Program-made: the position numbers and the translations under genes | Source of the DNA: Marinisporobacter balticus | GTDB lineage: Bacteria; Bacillota; Clostridia; Peptostreptococcales; Thermotaleaceae | Reading direction: 5' to 3' | DNA length: 64,000 nucleotides | Assembly (NCBI RefSeq): GCF_004345705.1 | Contig: NZ_SLWV01000005.1 | Location: 62,001-126,000, forward strand | In this document: piece after piece, positions 15,797-25,146 of the stretch | Numbering within the stretch: position 1 is the stretch's first letter | Layout of the letters: each line of letters begins with the position of its first letter | Notes under the pieces: model-generated | Told to the model about the DNA's origin: nothing | What the model saw: the letters and a program-made list of their open reading frames with translations, nothing else | The model's database searches: none

Positions 15797-16615
15797 TTAT
15801 ATAAAAATTTCTGGCGCTCTTCGCTGCGCACAATCGATTTCTAATTCATGTTTATGTCTTAGATAATTGACATCATCATAATACTTTGCATGGGTAGGAC
15901 ATTTTTTAATACAGGCCCCACATTTAATACAAATGCCATTTAATCTAGATACATCCCTTTCATCAATAGAACCCATAGGACAGACCTTTACACAAAGTTT
16001 ACAATCCATACAATTGCGATTTGTCTTTGGCGTAACCTTTCTAATATCCGTAGGATTACCCGCTCTATCTTTAGGCATATAATGTTTCCTATAAGGTTGA
16101 TTCCCCTTCACAGCTATACTTTGTATTTCGTCTTGCGTTGTTAATTTTGTATAGATTCGATTGGCAAAATCGCTTACGATCGCCATATCTTTTTCATCCG
16201 GTCTGTTTTTAGCAAGTATTTTAGAAAATGAATGTTCTCCTATAAATGCACCCCCTGCAATTACTTTAAAACCATTTAATTCAAGAAGATCTTTTAGTTC
16301 TATTAAAGCATCATCATAGCTTCTGTTCCCATAGACAACTACAGGAATTGCGAATGCACCATTGCCCACAATCGTGTTTAGATATTTTAGTAATACATTG
16401 GGAACCCTTCCTGCGTAAACTGGGACCCCTATGATTACAACATCTTCTTTTGTAAAAGAGACAGGTTCTTTTCTAGCTTCTGGTAATGTAAAATCAATAT
16501 TATTTGTAGTTATTTCATCGTCCATATTCTCTGAAATTTTCTTCGCTATTTCAGATACAATCTTTTTTGTTGTATCTGTAGCACTAAAGTATATACTATT
16601 TATTTTTTTATCCAT
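15797..16615 (-). CDS. Flavodoxin-ferredoxin fusion protein (EFR1-family electron carrier)
   Basis: Cytoplasmic electron-transfer protein of 272 residues. A flavodoxin-like domain (about 1-165; FMN-binding SATDTTKKI and GVPVYAGRVP) is joined to a two-cluster ferredoxin domain with CMDCKLCVKVCP and CIKCGACIKKCP, which bind two 4Fe-4S clusters. Such EFR1-type proteins are common in clostridia, where their partner is usually unknown. ATG at 16615 follows AGGGGGC; a longer reading frame upstream lacks a ribosome binding site. Convergent with phaC, so no operon link is implied. Confidence 0.85.
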   Translation of the reverse strand: MDKKINSIYFSATDTTKKIVSEIAKKISENMDDEITTNNIDFTLPEARKEPVSFTKEDVVIIGVPVYAGRVPNVLLKYLNTIVGNGAFAIPVVVYGNRSYDDALIELKDLLELNGFKVIAGGAFIGEHSFSKILAKNRPDEKDMAIVSDFANRIYTKLTTQDEIQSIAVKGNQPYRKHYMPKDRAGNPTDIRKVTPKTNRNCMDCKLCVKVCPMGSIDERDVSRLNGICIKCGACIKKCPTHAKYYDDVNYLRHKHELEIDCAQRRAPEIFI

Positions 16616-16815
16616 AACTAAGCCCCCTATGGTATATTCTATTATTAATTTCAATATGTTTTTAATGTTTATTACTCATTTATTATACTGCTGTTTGCAC
16701 TTAAATCATACAAATTATTCCACGATCTACTACTTTGGGGACATCTAAACCAAATGGTAACTTCATCAAAGAAGTTGTCCTTCCTTTTTAAATTTTATCA
16801 TTTTCTAAAGAATAA

Positions 16816-16847
16816 AAAAAGATATGAGCCATTGCTCATATCTTTTT
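16816..16847 (-). terminator. Terminator of purA
   Basis: Inverted repeat AAAAAGATATGAGC / GCTCATATCTTTTT with a four-base loop lies just beyond the purA stop codon, with a T-run on the minus strand. Confidence 0.88.
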
Positions 16848-16849
16848 CT

Positions 16850-18136
16850 TTATTTAAAAATCTTTTCTCTTACAATCGTTTGGCTTCTCTTTGGTCCAAC
16901 AGATACGATTTTGATTGGTGCGCCTACCAATTCTTCAATTCTTGTTAAATACTTCTTTGCATTCTCTGGTAATGCTTCGTACGTTGTGCAATTTGTTATA
17001 TCTTCTGTCCATCCAGGGAGTGTTTCATATATAGGTTCACATTTTGCTAATTTTTCAAGACTTGCTGGGAAGTGTTCGATCACTTGCTCCTCTAATTTAT
17101 ACCCTGTACAAATTTTTAATTCTTCAAGTCCTGTTAATACATCTAATAGCATGATAGATATGGCTGTGATCCCATTAATACGGGCAGCATATTTTACCAT
17201 TACTCCGTCAAACCATCCACATCTTCTTGGTCTACCTGTTACAGTTCCAAACTCATTTCCAGCTACTCTGATTTTATCCCCTATTTCATTATCTTGTTCT
17301 GTAACAAAAGGTCCTTTTCCAACTCTTGTTGTATAGGCTTTTACTACCCCTACTACTTCTTCAATCATGTTTGGTCCAATTCCTGCCCCAACAGCAAATC
17401 CACCTGAAATAGGATGTGAGCTCGTTACATAAGGATATGTTCCTAAATCAATATCAAGTAATGTTCCTTGAGCACCTTCAAATAATACTTTTTTTCCTTT
17501 TTTGATTTCATCATAAACAATTACAGTGGTATCATCTACATATTTTCTAATTTTTTCTGCATAATCTAAATAAGTAGCAACAACTTCTTCTTTGTCTAAC
17601 TTTTCTCCACCATAAATCTTCTCAATGATTTCATTTTTTCTATCAATTTGCTTAGAGATTTTTTCAACAAATATTTCCTTATCCATCAAATCGCAAATTC
17701 TAATCCCTGATCGCTCTACTTTATCCATATAGCAAGGACCGATTCCATTTTTTGTTGTACCGATCATCTCTCCCCCACGCGCAGTTTCTGCTAATGTATC
17801 AATAATCTTATGGTATGGAAAGATCACATGGGTTCTATCACTAATTTTTATATTATCTGTGCAAATTCCTTTTGCTTGTAGTGTTTCAACTTCCTTTAAA
17901 AAACCTCCTGGATCAAATACGACACCATTACCAATTACATTAATGGTCTCAGGATATAAAATCCCTGATGGAATTAAACGTAGTGCATACTTTTTATCTC
18001 CAACAACAACCGTATGCCCTGCATTGTTTCCTCCTTGACCTCTTACGACTACATCTGATTCACCTGCTAAATAATCTATGATTTTTCCTTTGCCCTCGTC
18101 TCCCCATTGGGCTCCAACAACTACAACTGTTGACAT
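16850..18136 (-). CDS. purA: Adenylosuccinate synthetase PurA
   Basis: Catalyses GTP-dependent ligation of aspartate to IMP, the first step from IMP to AMP. It has 428 residues, the normal length. The P-loop GAQWGDEGKGK near the start, the NAGHT motif (residues about 38-42), TTKNGIGPCY, GAQGTLLDIDLGTYPYVTSS and the C-terminal VGPKRSQTI are family hallmarks. ATG at 18136 has AGGTGG six bases upstream; a GTG three codons earlier overlaps that site. It is a single-gene unit with its own terminator. Confidence 0.98.
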   Translation of the reverse strand: MSTVVVVGAQWGDEGKGKIIDYLAGESDVVVRGQGGNNAGHTVVVGDKKYALRLIPSGILYPETINVIGNGVVFDPGGFLKEVETLQAKGICTDNIKISDRTHVIFPYHKIIDTLAETARGGEMIGTTKNGIGPCYMDKVERSGIRICDLMDKEIFVEKISKQIDRKNEIIEKIYGGEKLDKEEVVATYLDYAEKIRKYVDDTTVIVYDEIKKGKKVLFEGAQGTLLDIDLGTYPYVTSSHPISGGFAVGAGIGPNMIEEVVGVVKAYTTRVGKGPFVTEQDNEIGDKIRVAGNEFGTVTGRPRRCGWFDGVMVKYAARINGITAISIMLLDVLTGLEELKICTGYKLEEQVIEHFPASLEKLAKCEPIYETLPGWTEDITNCTTYEALPENAKKYLTRIEELVGAPIKIVSVGPKRSQTIVREKIFK

Positions 18137-18298
18137 GAAAGCCACCTACCTTTGAAAATTTATTTAAAAAATATTATTTTTTACGAACATATACACCTTA
18201 TAGTACCAGAACCACTTTTATAAGTCAATAAAATACGAATATTTATGTCCATTCTTTCTTTTTTATTCGTGGGAAACATTTATATCTAAAACAATAAA

Positions 18299-18323
18299 AC
18301 ACCCTTCATAATCGAAAGGTGTA
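18299..18323 (-). terminator. Terminator of the DUF1858 gene
   Basis: Short inverted repeat ACACCCTT / AAAGGTGT followed on the minus strand by TTTATTGTTTT. The stem contains one mismatch, so it is modest in strength. Confidence 0.6.
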
Positions 18324-18348
18324 AATTAGTCATTGAAAAATGAAAGTT

Positions 18349-18558
18349 CTATTTTTCTTTGCTTTCAAAATACTCATTTAAATCTTTAAGTAATAATTCT
18401 GGATCCATACCATGCACTACTGAAACATCTGCAATACTTTCCATTGAAGATGCGGGACATCCTAGACAAGTTAATCCATGTCTCATAAAAATTGGGGCTA
18501 CCCCTCTATCCATTTGTAATACATCTGCTATAATCATGTCTTTTGTTATTTTTGCCAT
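18349..18558 (-). CDS. DUF1858 small protein with CxxC (redox-disulfide type)
   Basis: A 69-residue cytoplasmic protein made of one DUF1858 domain: helix MIIADVLQMDRGVAPIFMRHG, then CLGCPAS (Cys31, Cys34). Family members are associated with hybrid-cluster proteins and thought to act in thiol redox chemistry, but no reaction is established. The start is ATG at 18558, since GAAGGAGG lies eight bases upstream; the longer upstream frame has no such site. Flanked by unrelated genes. Confidence 0.85.
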   Translation of the reverse strand: MAKITKDMIIADVLQMDRGVAPIFMRHGLTCLGCPASSMESIADVSVVHGMDPELLLKDLNEYFESKEK

Positions 18559-18673
18559 GTTTTCATCCTCCTTCTTCATTTTTAACAACTCTTTTAACAT
18601 TATACCACTTTTTATGAAAAAACAAACATTTATCATCACAGAACTTTTTAAAATTTATTACGCCTACACGAAA

Positions 18674-19303
18674 TTATTTAGCAGATACAAATAGTTTTGT
18701 AGGCACATGGTTTATTTTTTTATAAAATTCATCTTTTTTAACAATCATATGAATATAATCTGTTTTTCTTATTTCATCTGTAATAGTAAACATTCCTTTT
18801 AAATGATTATATAAAGGATTATAAAATATTTCTGCATATTGATCCTCAAATTCATCTAGACTTTCCTTTATTGCTATAAACCCACAACGCGTATAGCAGC
18901 GAATTGCCCTTTTGTTATACTTTGCTGTTCTCAGTAGAATGGATTTCATTTTAAGTTTGTTAAAATAATAATCTAAAAATAAAAGAATTGCCTCTGTACC
19001 ATATCCCTGATTCATATGTTTTGCATCCAGAACAATCCCTAATTCGCTTTCTCGTTTGATCCATCTTATATTTCTGATGCAAATATATCCTACCACTTCA
19101 CTTTTATCATTTTCTATTGCAAAACATTTTTTCCTGAATTTTTTTGTTTTTATTTTAAACCATTCATCCCTTTGTCCATGATTTAATTTTGGAAAATCAT
19201 AGTGAAAATATAAAGGGTCTTCATGCATAGACCAACACTGCATTTTATCCACATCTTCCCGAATCAATTTTCTTATACTAACTTTTTCTCCCCTTATATT
19301 CAT
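18674..19303 (-). CDS. GNAT-family N-acetyltransferase
   Basis: Probable acetyltransferase of 209 residues, RimJ/RimL-like. It begins IRGEKVSIRKLIREDVDKM and contains the acetyl-CoA-binding segment ELGIVLDAKHMNQGYGTEAILLFLDY, in which the usual Q/RxxGxG/A pattern is QGYGTE, and the AIRCYTRCGF helix typical of the fold. About 50 residues after the core are not obviously conserved. The substrate is unknown; protein N-termini, polyamines or antibiotics are all acetylated by relatives. Confidence 0.8.
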   Translation of the reverse strand: MNIRGEKVSIRKLIREDVDKMQCWSMHEDPLYFHYDFPKLNHGQRDEWFKIKTKKFRKKCFAIENDKSEVVGYICIRNIRWIKRESELGIVLDAKHMNQGYGTEAILLFLDYYFNKLKMKSILLRTAKYNKRAIRCYTRCGFIAIKESLDEFEDQYAEIFYNPLYNHLKGMFTITDEIRKTDYIHMIVKKDEFYKKINHVPTKLFVSAK

Positions 19304-19429
19304 ACCCGCCACCCCTGTGAACATTTACTCATAAAATAGCCTATTCATCCAATTTAAATTTTTATAATCTATCGTCATTATAACTTATATCTAATGATTT
19401 TTATGCATTACATACCAAAAAGATGTATA

Positions 19430-19467
19430 AAAAAATCAACTTTGGAAAATTATCAAAGTTGATTTTT
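19430..19467 (-). terminator. Terminator of the oxidoreductase operon
   Basis: Inverted repeat AAAAATCAACTTTG / CAAAGTTGATTTTT with a nine-base loop lies nine bases beyond the stop codon of the FAD oxidoreductase, with a T-run on the minus strand. Confidence 0.88.
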
Positions 19468-19475
19468 AAAATTTT

Positions 19476-20678
19476 CTACCATTCATTAATAATTTCTAAT
19501 GCATCCAACCCTTTATCCATCATATCTTGTAAATCAATTTGGTCCGCTACGGCTCTTTTTAGCTTTACCATCTTTTTAGTATCACCTGCTAGTACACCAC
19601 CCACTAGTTTTCCCTTTTCAGTAAATAATTTATGAAATACTTCTTTATTTTTGAAAGCAATCGTTTCCTTCTCTTTATCGATTACACCCATAGAAAATAA
19701 AGAAAATCCACCAATCGATAACAATGTGGCAGGCTGTACAGGCTTATAACTGGTTTTGTTTCCTACCATATTCATTCCCGCTACTTTCCCTTGATCCATG
19801 GCTACAGACCAAAGTCCCATAGCGCCATCACTTATTTGTGCAATATCTCCTGCTGCATAAATATTTGGAATAGATGTTTCCATCGCCTCATCTACTAAAA
19901 TCCCTTTATCTACTTTTATTTTTGTATCATTTGCAATATTTATATTTGGTCGTATCCCGGTAGAGAACAAAATCATCTCACCATTAATAATGCGTCCATC
20001 TTTTATGCCTACACCTGTCGCCTTAGTATTTCCAATAATCTCCTGCGTTGCCGCACCTATATGAATATTTAATCCCTTTTCCTCTAGCTTTTCTTTTACA
20101 AAGGTCGCTAATTCTTCATCCAATTGCCGTGGTAATAAATAAGGTGAAAATTCAATAACATGTACATTAAGACCTCTCTCTTTTAGTGCCCATGCAGCTT
20201 CCATTCCTAATAAGCCCCCACCTATAATGGCTACTTCGATGCAATCTTTAAGATAATCTTGAATCTTCATAAGGTCTTTTAAGCTTCTAAGGGCATATAC
20301 TCCTGCCTTTTCTTTCCCTTTAACTGGTGGTACAAAAGCACTACTGCCATTCGCAATGAGTAATTTATCATATGGCACTTCTTTATCATCCACTAATACC
20401 ACATGCATATTTTCTGCATCAATTCTTTTTACTTTTTTCCCTAATATTAATTCAATCTCTCTTTCTTTATACCAATTTTCATCATGAATAAATAATTCTT
20501 TCGGCTCAAAATCTTTACTAATATAATGAGATAACTTTACTCTATAATAAGTAAGGTAATTTTCTTGACTAATTATTTTCACAATAGCTGTTTCATCTGC
20601 TTTTCTAATTTCTGCTGCTGCTGTTAGTCCTGCAATCCCATTTCCAATGATGACATATATGTTTTCTTTTTTTTCCAT
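19476..20678 (-). CDS. FAD-dependent pyridine-nucleotide oxidoreductase (NADH:rubredoxin reductase type)
   Basis: A 400-residue flavoprotein with two dinucleotide-binding folds: FAD site IIGNGIAGLTAA (about residues 10-21) and NAD site IIGGGLLGMEAAWAL (about 151-165). The second FAD motif is IPNIYAAGDIAQ. No redox-active CxxxxC pair is present, which places it with rubredoxin/nitrite-reductase-type reductases rather than thioredoxin or lipoamide reductases. The stop of the ferritin-like gene is four bases upstream. Together they look like an oxygen or peroxide detoxification pair in which this enzyme supplies electrons from NAD(P)H. The electron acceptor is inferred. Confidence 0.85.
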   Translation of the reverse strand: MEKKENIYVIIGNGIAGLTAAAEIRKADETAIVKIISQENYLTYYRVKLSHYISKDFEPKELFIHDENWYKEREIELILGKKVKRIDAENMHVVLVDDKEVPYDKLLIANGSSAFVPPVKGKEKAGVYALRSLKDLMKIQDYLKDCIEVAIIGGGLLGMEAAWALKERGLNVHVIEFSPYLLPRQLDEELATFVKEKLEEKGLNIHIGAATQEIIGNTKATGVGIKDGRIINGEMILFSTGIRPNINIANDTKIKVDKGILVDEAMETSIPNIYAAGDIAQISDGAMGLWSVAMDQGKVAGMNMVGNKTSYKPVQPATLLSIGGFSLFSMGVIDKEKETIAFKNKEVFHKLFTEKGKLVGGVLAGDTKKMVKLKRAVADQIDLQDMMDKGLDALEIINEW

Positions 20679-20682
20679 GTTA

Positions 20683-21186
20683 TTACCCCACTAATTCATC
20701 CAGTAGACTTTTAAATTTATGCAAATGCTTCATTTCTTCTTTAATCAGTCTATCTAATACTTTTCGTGTCATCTCTAGTTTTGTATTTTTTGATACCGCT
20801 TCATAAAAAAGAATCGCATCCTTCTCAGCTTGAAGCCCTATGAGGAGTGCATCCTTCACACTATGGGTTTGGTCAATTTTATGATTTGTTAATCCATTTG
20901 TATTAAAAACAGCAGTCTCACTAATCGCTCTTAAATACGCTGATGTTGTCTCATCATATAAATATTCTTCTAAATCTTTTCCTGCTAATTTCTCTGCAAC
21001 CTGATCATAGATCCTTTGAAAAGTCTTTACATGATCCATTTCTTCTGCTGCTAAATATTCAAACATTTTTTTTATATCTTCATCATTAAATTTTTCAGCA
21101 GCTTTTTTATAAAATGTATATCCCGCTTCTTCCGTTCCTTTGGCAATCTTTAATATCTCTAATTCACTAAAATTATTAATGTGCAT
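20683..21186 (-). CDS. Ferritin-like diiron protein (rubrerythrin N-domain type)
   Basis: A 167-residue four-helix protein with the diiron ligand pattern: Glu in GTEEAGYTFY, EExxH in AAEEMDHVKTF, Glu in QAEKDAILFYEAV and EExxH in IKEEMKHLHKF. It lacks the C-terminal rubredoxin domain of full rubrerythrin. Such proteins reduce hydrogen peroxide or store iron in anaerobes. It is co-transcribed with the FAD oxidoreductase that follows, a plausible electron donor. GAGGAGG precedes the ATG. Confidence 0.88.
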   Translation of the reverse strand: MHINNFSELEILKIAKGTEEAGYTFYKKAAEKFNDEDIKKMFEYLAAEEMDHVKTFQRIYDQVAEKLAGKDLEEYLYDETTSAYLRAISETAVFNTNGLTNHKIDQTHSVKDALLIGLQAEKDAILFYEAVSKNTKLEMTRKVLDRLIKEEMKHLHKFKSLLDELVG

Positions 21187-21279
21187 GATTGATTCCTCCT
21201 CTAATAATATCTACTAACTATTCTTATAGATTCTAATGCTTACAAATCATTCATACCCCAAAAATAATTCTTTTAAACC

Positions 21280-22614
21280 TTATTCTTCTCTATATTTATC
21301 AAGATTTGCAAATTTTGTAAATGGTCCTAACCATGCTAACTCTACTGTTCCCGTTGCACCATTACGCTGTTTTGCAATAATCAGCTCCCCAATATTCTTC
21401 TTTTCACTATCTGGATGATAATAGTCATCTCTATATAAAAACATAACAATATCTGCATCCTGCTCAATGGCGCCAGATTCTCTTAAATCTGATAAAATAG
21501 GCCTATGATCCGCTCTTTGCTCTGGTGCACGAGATAACTGAGATAGAGCAATTACAGGACAATCCATTTCCCTAGCTAATCCTTTTAGCGATCGAGAAAT
21601 ATGCGATATTTCTTGCTGCCTACTTTCTGTTTTGCCATCTCCAGACATTAACTGCAAATAATCTATTAATATTAGATCTAGTCCCTGCTCCATTTTCAAT
21701 CTTCTACACTTGGCCTTCATTTCCATAACCGTAATTCCAGGTGTGTCATCAATAAAAATTTTGGCCTGTCCTAAAGGTCCCATTGCCTTTGCGAGTCTAG
21801 GCCATTCATCTTCATTTAGTGTTCCATTTCTTATCTTTTGTATTTCTATAAGAGATTCGGAGCTTAACATACGCTGTACAAGCTGATCCTTTGACATCTC
21901 AAGACTAAATATGGCAACAGATGCATCTGACTGAATCGCTGCATTTTGGGCTACATTTATTGAAAAAGCAGTCTTTCCCATACTCGGTCTTGCAGCAACC
22001 AAAATCAAATCGGATTTTTGAAGACCTGACGTTTTCATATCTATATCTGCAAACCCTGTAGTCAGCCCTGTAATACCACCTTCACTTTGATACAATTCTT
22101 CTATCTTATCAAAACTTTCTAATAATACTTCTTTAATTTTTGAAAATCCTTCTTGAGATTTTTTTTGAGAAATATCAAAAATATTTTTTTCTGCCATATC
22201 TAAAATATAATTTACTTCTTCTTCTGCTTGATAGCCTTTGTCCAATATTTCTGAAGAAGCTTTTATGAGTCTTCTTAATATAGATTTTTCTTCAACAATC
22301 TTCGCATAATATTTTACATTTGTAGTAGTGGGTACAGCAGAAGAAAGACTCGTTAAATAACTAATACCCCCTATGGCTTCTAATGTCTGTCTTTGGGTCA
22401 ATTCTTCTGAAAGGGTTACAAGATCTACTGGCTCATCTCTATTATACAGTTCTAATATAGCATCATAAATCTCTCTATGGGCTTCTTTGTAAAAATCTTC
22501 TCCACGAATCAGTTCCCCAGACATTATAATAGCATCTTTGTCAAGAATCATAGATCCTAGCACAGATTGTTCTGCATCTATATTATGGGGCGGGATTCTT
22601 CCTAAATATTCCAT
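21280..22614 (-). CDS. dnaB: Replicative DNA helicase DnaB
   Basis: Hexameric helicase that unwinds DNA at the replication fork; called dnaC in Bacillus. The 444 residues comprise an N-terminal primase-interacting domain (about 1-110), a linker and a RecA-type motor. Walker A is ARPSMGKTAF (about 208-217), Walker B is LDLILIDYLQLM, and the DnaB segment QLSRAPEQRADHRPILSDLRESGAIEQDAD is present. Gene order rplI-dnaB is conserved in Firmicutes. No intein or insertion is seen. Confidence 0.98.
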   Translation of the reverse strand: MEYLGRIPPHNIDAEQSVLGSMILDKDAIIMSGELIRGEDFYKEAHREIYDAILELYNRDEPVDLVTLSEELTQRQTLEAIGGISYLTSLSSAVPTTTNVKYYAKIVEEKSILRRLIKASSEILDKGYQAEEEVNYILDMAEKNIFDISQKKSQEGFSKIKEVLLESFDKIEELYQSEGGITGLTTGFADIDMKTSGLQKSDLILVAARPSMGKTAFSINVAQNAAIQSDASVAIFSLEMSKDQLVQRMLSSESLIEIQKIRNGTLNEDEWPRLAKAMGPLGQAKIFIDDTPGITVMEMKAKCRRLKMEQGLDLILIDYLQLMSGDGKTESRQQEISHISRSLKGLAREMDCPVIALSQLSRAPEQRADHRPILSDLRESGAIEQDADIVMFLYRDDYYHPDSEKKNIGELIIAKQRNGATGTVELAWLGPFTKFANLDKYREE

Positions 22615-22637
22615 TTCATCACCTTTCCTAACGTATT

Positions 22638-22671
22638 ATAAAGACCAGCATTTTTCTCTGCTGGTCTTGAA
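22638..22671 (-). terminator. Hairpin between rplI and dnaB (possible attenuator)
   Basis: Inverted repeat AAGACCAGCA / TGCTGGTCTT with an eight-base loop. On the minus strand it is followed only by TATAAT, not a T-run, so it may act as a partial terminator, an RNA-processing site or an mRNA-stabilising structure. Confidence 0.5.
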
Positions 22672-22686
22672 ATTTTTGTTTTATAT

Positions 22687-23133
22687 TTATGCTTCCAAAA
22701 CTTCTACTTTCATTTTCCCTGTCACTTCTGGATAAACTTTTATCTCAACAAATAGTGCACCTAATGTTTTTATGGACGTATCTAATTGAATTTTTCTCTT
22801 ATCTATTTTGATTTTATGTTGTTTCGCTAGTCCCTCTGCAATATCTTTAGAAGTAATAGATCCAAATAATTTTCCGCCTTCTCCAGCTTTTCCTTTTAAT
22901 TTAACCGTCAAATTAGAAAGTTTCTCAGCTAGTGCTTTCGCTTCTTCTAATTCTTCGTGTTTTTTCTTTTCTTGTGCTGATTTTTGCTTTTCTAACACCT
23001 TCATACTCCCCGTTGTAGCTTCTTTTGCGAGTCCCCTTGGTATTAAAAAATTTCTTGCATGACCATCACTAGCATTCACAACGGCACCTTTTGTTCCTAA
23101 ACCTTTTACATCTTTTAATAAAATTACCTTCAT
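22687..23133 (-). CDS. rplI: Ribosomal protein L9
   Basis: The 148-residue large-subunit protein has an N-terminal rRNA-binding domain (KVILLKDVKGLGTKG, then VNASDGHARNFLIPRGLA), a long central helix and a C-terminal domain (GGKLFGSITSKDIAEGL). Its ATG overlaps the gdpP stop by four bases, so translation is coupled. The gdpP-rplI-dnaB order is typical of Firmicutes. Confidence 0.98.
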   Translation of the reverse strand: MKVILLKDVKGLGTKGAVVNASDGHARNFLIPRGLAKEATTGSMKVLEKQKSAQEKKKHEELEEAKALAEKLSNLTVKLKGKAGEGGKLFGSITSKDIAEGLAKQHKIKIDKRKIQLDTSIKTLGALFVEIKVYPEVTGKMKVEVLEA

Positions 23134-25127
23134 AATTCTTCACCTTCCTCAAAATATTCGTCAATTGCTTTTTCTAGCACAGATGTAGCTTCTTCTATAG
23201 TGTGATTTTTCAATTGCGTTCCTGCCACTGTTAGGTGCCCACCACCACCTAATTTTTCCAAGATCACTTGTACATTTATATCTCCTAAAGACCTTCCACT
23301 AATGATGATCTCATCATTGTCACGTATTCCCAAAACAAAAGATGCAGTAATCCCTCTAATATTTAAAAGTTCATCAGCTGCTTGGGCTGCAACTAAAGAA
23401 GTATTTTCAATTCCTTTCGAACAAACAGATAATGCAATGTTATTTCCAATTTCTTGTGCATTTTTCACAACATCTGCAATCGCCACAAATGTATGCAAAT
23501 CATCTTGAAATAGTTGCCTTACATTGGTTGTGTCTGCGCCTGCTCTTCTTAACCAAGAAGCCGCTTCAAAAGTTCTCACACCTGTTTTAAATGAAAAGTT
23601 TTTTGTATCTACAGTAATCCCAGCCAAAAGTGCCTCTGCTTCAATCTTTTCAATATTGATTTTATCATACATATATTGAAGGATTTCAGAAACCAATTCA
23701 CATGCAGATGAAGCATAAGGTTCTAAATAGGTCAAAACTGCATTCTCAATAAATTCTGCACCTCTTCTATGATGATCAATCAACACAATGCGATCGGCTT
23801 TATCAAGTGCCTGTGGACATTGTGTAAATCCTGGCCGATGTGTATCTACTACCACTACGAGTGTATCTTTACTTACTCTATTTAAGAATTCTTCACTGGT
23901 AATAAACTTATATTCCTCATATTCTTTAATTCTATCATATAAATTTCTAATCGATTCATTTACACTATTTAACACAATATATGCATCTTTTCCTCTATTT
24001 TTTGCAGCCCTATATACCCCTAAAGCTGCCCCTAAACTATCCATATCTGGAAATTTATGCCCCATGATCACAACGTCTTTAGATTGATCGATTAATTGTC
24101 TTAGTGCATGCGCAATCACTCTTGCTCTTACCTTATTTCTTTTTTCAACGGCTTTTGTCTTTCCGCCATAGAAGTTCAGATCGCGAATTTTTTTAACAAC
24201 CGCTTGATCTCCGCCTCTGCCCAAAGCTAAATCCATAGCTGCTCTTGCATACGCATCTAATTGGGCTGGATTTTTTCCATTTACCCCAACCCCTATACTA
24301 AGCGTTATAGGAATTTGATTTCCTACTTGAATTTCTCTTATTTCATCTAAAATGGTAAATTTCTTCGTCTCTAAAATTTCCAAATTCTGGTTTTCTAAAA
24401 ATATAATATATTTGTCCTTTTGATATTTTTGTATCAATGCATTCATATTTGCACTCCAAAGCCCTATACATCTGTCTATTTCTGCTATGACCAAAGGTTT
24501 ATTTGCTTCTTCTGTATTTTTTAGTACATCATCATAGTTATCCACTTGTACAAACATAATAACAGGCTTTTCTTCATTATACTTCACTTTGAGGTTATTA
24601 AAATTGGTAATATCTATAAAGTACAGCATGATAATATATCTTTCATCCATTTCTGTATGTGTTTTCACAATATTATGCACAACTTTATAATGCGTATTAT
24701 CAATCGTTACCTCTACTACCATGTTTTCTTTATCTTGTAGAATCCCATCTAATTGCAAACCTGGAATCAAATCTTCAATATTCATTTCTAGAAGATCTTT
24801 TGTATCAAGCATCTCTGAAAACTTTGAATTATACCAACTAATACTTCCGTCAAACTCAATTACTGACAAAGAAATGGGCAATTCTAATACTGCATGTCTT
24901 GTAACAGAATCAATATCAGATGATAAATTTTCAATATACTTTGTCCACATTTCTTTTCTATCATGCTGTGCTTTCCAATTATAATATACAAAATACACCA
25001 TCACAAAAATACCTATACTTCCTATAATCAAATTATAGTATGCAATAATCATTACCAATAAGGTCATGATCCCTAAATGTATTTTTGTATCGGGTATTAA
25101 TAATTTGCTTAACCTTTTATTTTTCAT
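23130..25127 (-). CDS. gdpP: Cyclic-di-AMP phosphodiesterase GdpP (YybT family)
   Basis: Membrane enzyme that degrades c-di-AMP to pApA and so controls potassium, osmotic and cell-wall homeostasis. Of 665 residues, the first 55 hold two transmembrane segments, followed by a PAS-like domain (about 80-170), a degenerate GGDEF domain (about 175-300; the signature is GGDQ) and a DHH/DHHA1 phosphodiesterase. The latter has GHKFPDMDSLGAALG, VDTHRP, LIDHHRR and C-terminal GGGGHLTVAG. ATG at 25127 is used; a GTG three codons earlier falls within the AGGAG site. It lies downstream of yybS. Confidence 0.96.
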   Translation of the reverse strand: MKNKRLSKLLIPDTKIHLGIMTLLVMIIAYYNLIIGSIGIFVMVYFVYYNWKAQHDRKEMWTKYIENLSSDIDSVTRHAVLELPISLSVIEFDGSISWYNSKFSEMLDTKDLLEMNIEDLIPGLQLDGILQDKENMVVEVTIDNTHYKVVHNIVKTHTEMDERYIIMLYFIDITNFNNLKVKYNEEKPVIMFVQVDNYDDVLKNTEEANKPLVIAEIDRCIGLWSANMNALIQKYQKDKYIIFLENQNLEILETKKFTILDEIREIQVGNQIPITLSIGVGVNGKNPAQLDAYARAAMDLALGRGGDQAVVKKIRDLNFYGGKTKAVEKRNKVRARVIAHALRQLIDQSKDVVIMGHKFPDMDSLGAALGVYRAAKNRGKDAYIVLNSVNESIRNLYDRIKEYEEYKFITSEEFLNRVSKDTLVVVVDTHRPGFTQCPQALDKADRIVLIDHHRRGAEFIENAVLTYLEPYASSACELVSEILQYMYDKINIEKIEAEALLAGITVDTKNFSFKTGVRTFEAASWLRRAGADTTNVRQLFQDDLHTFVAIADVVKNAQEIGNNIALSVCSKGIENTSLVAAQAADELLNIRGITASFVLGIRDNDEIIISGRSLGDINVQVILEKLGGGGHLTVAGTQLKNHTIEEATSVLEKAIDEYFEEGEEL

Positions 25128-25146
25128 ATTCGGCACTCCTAAAAAA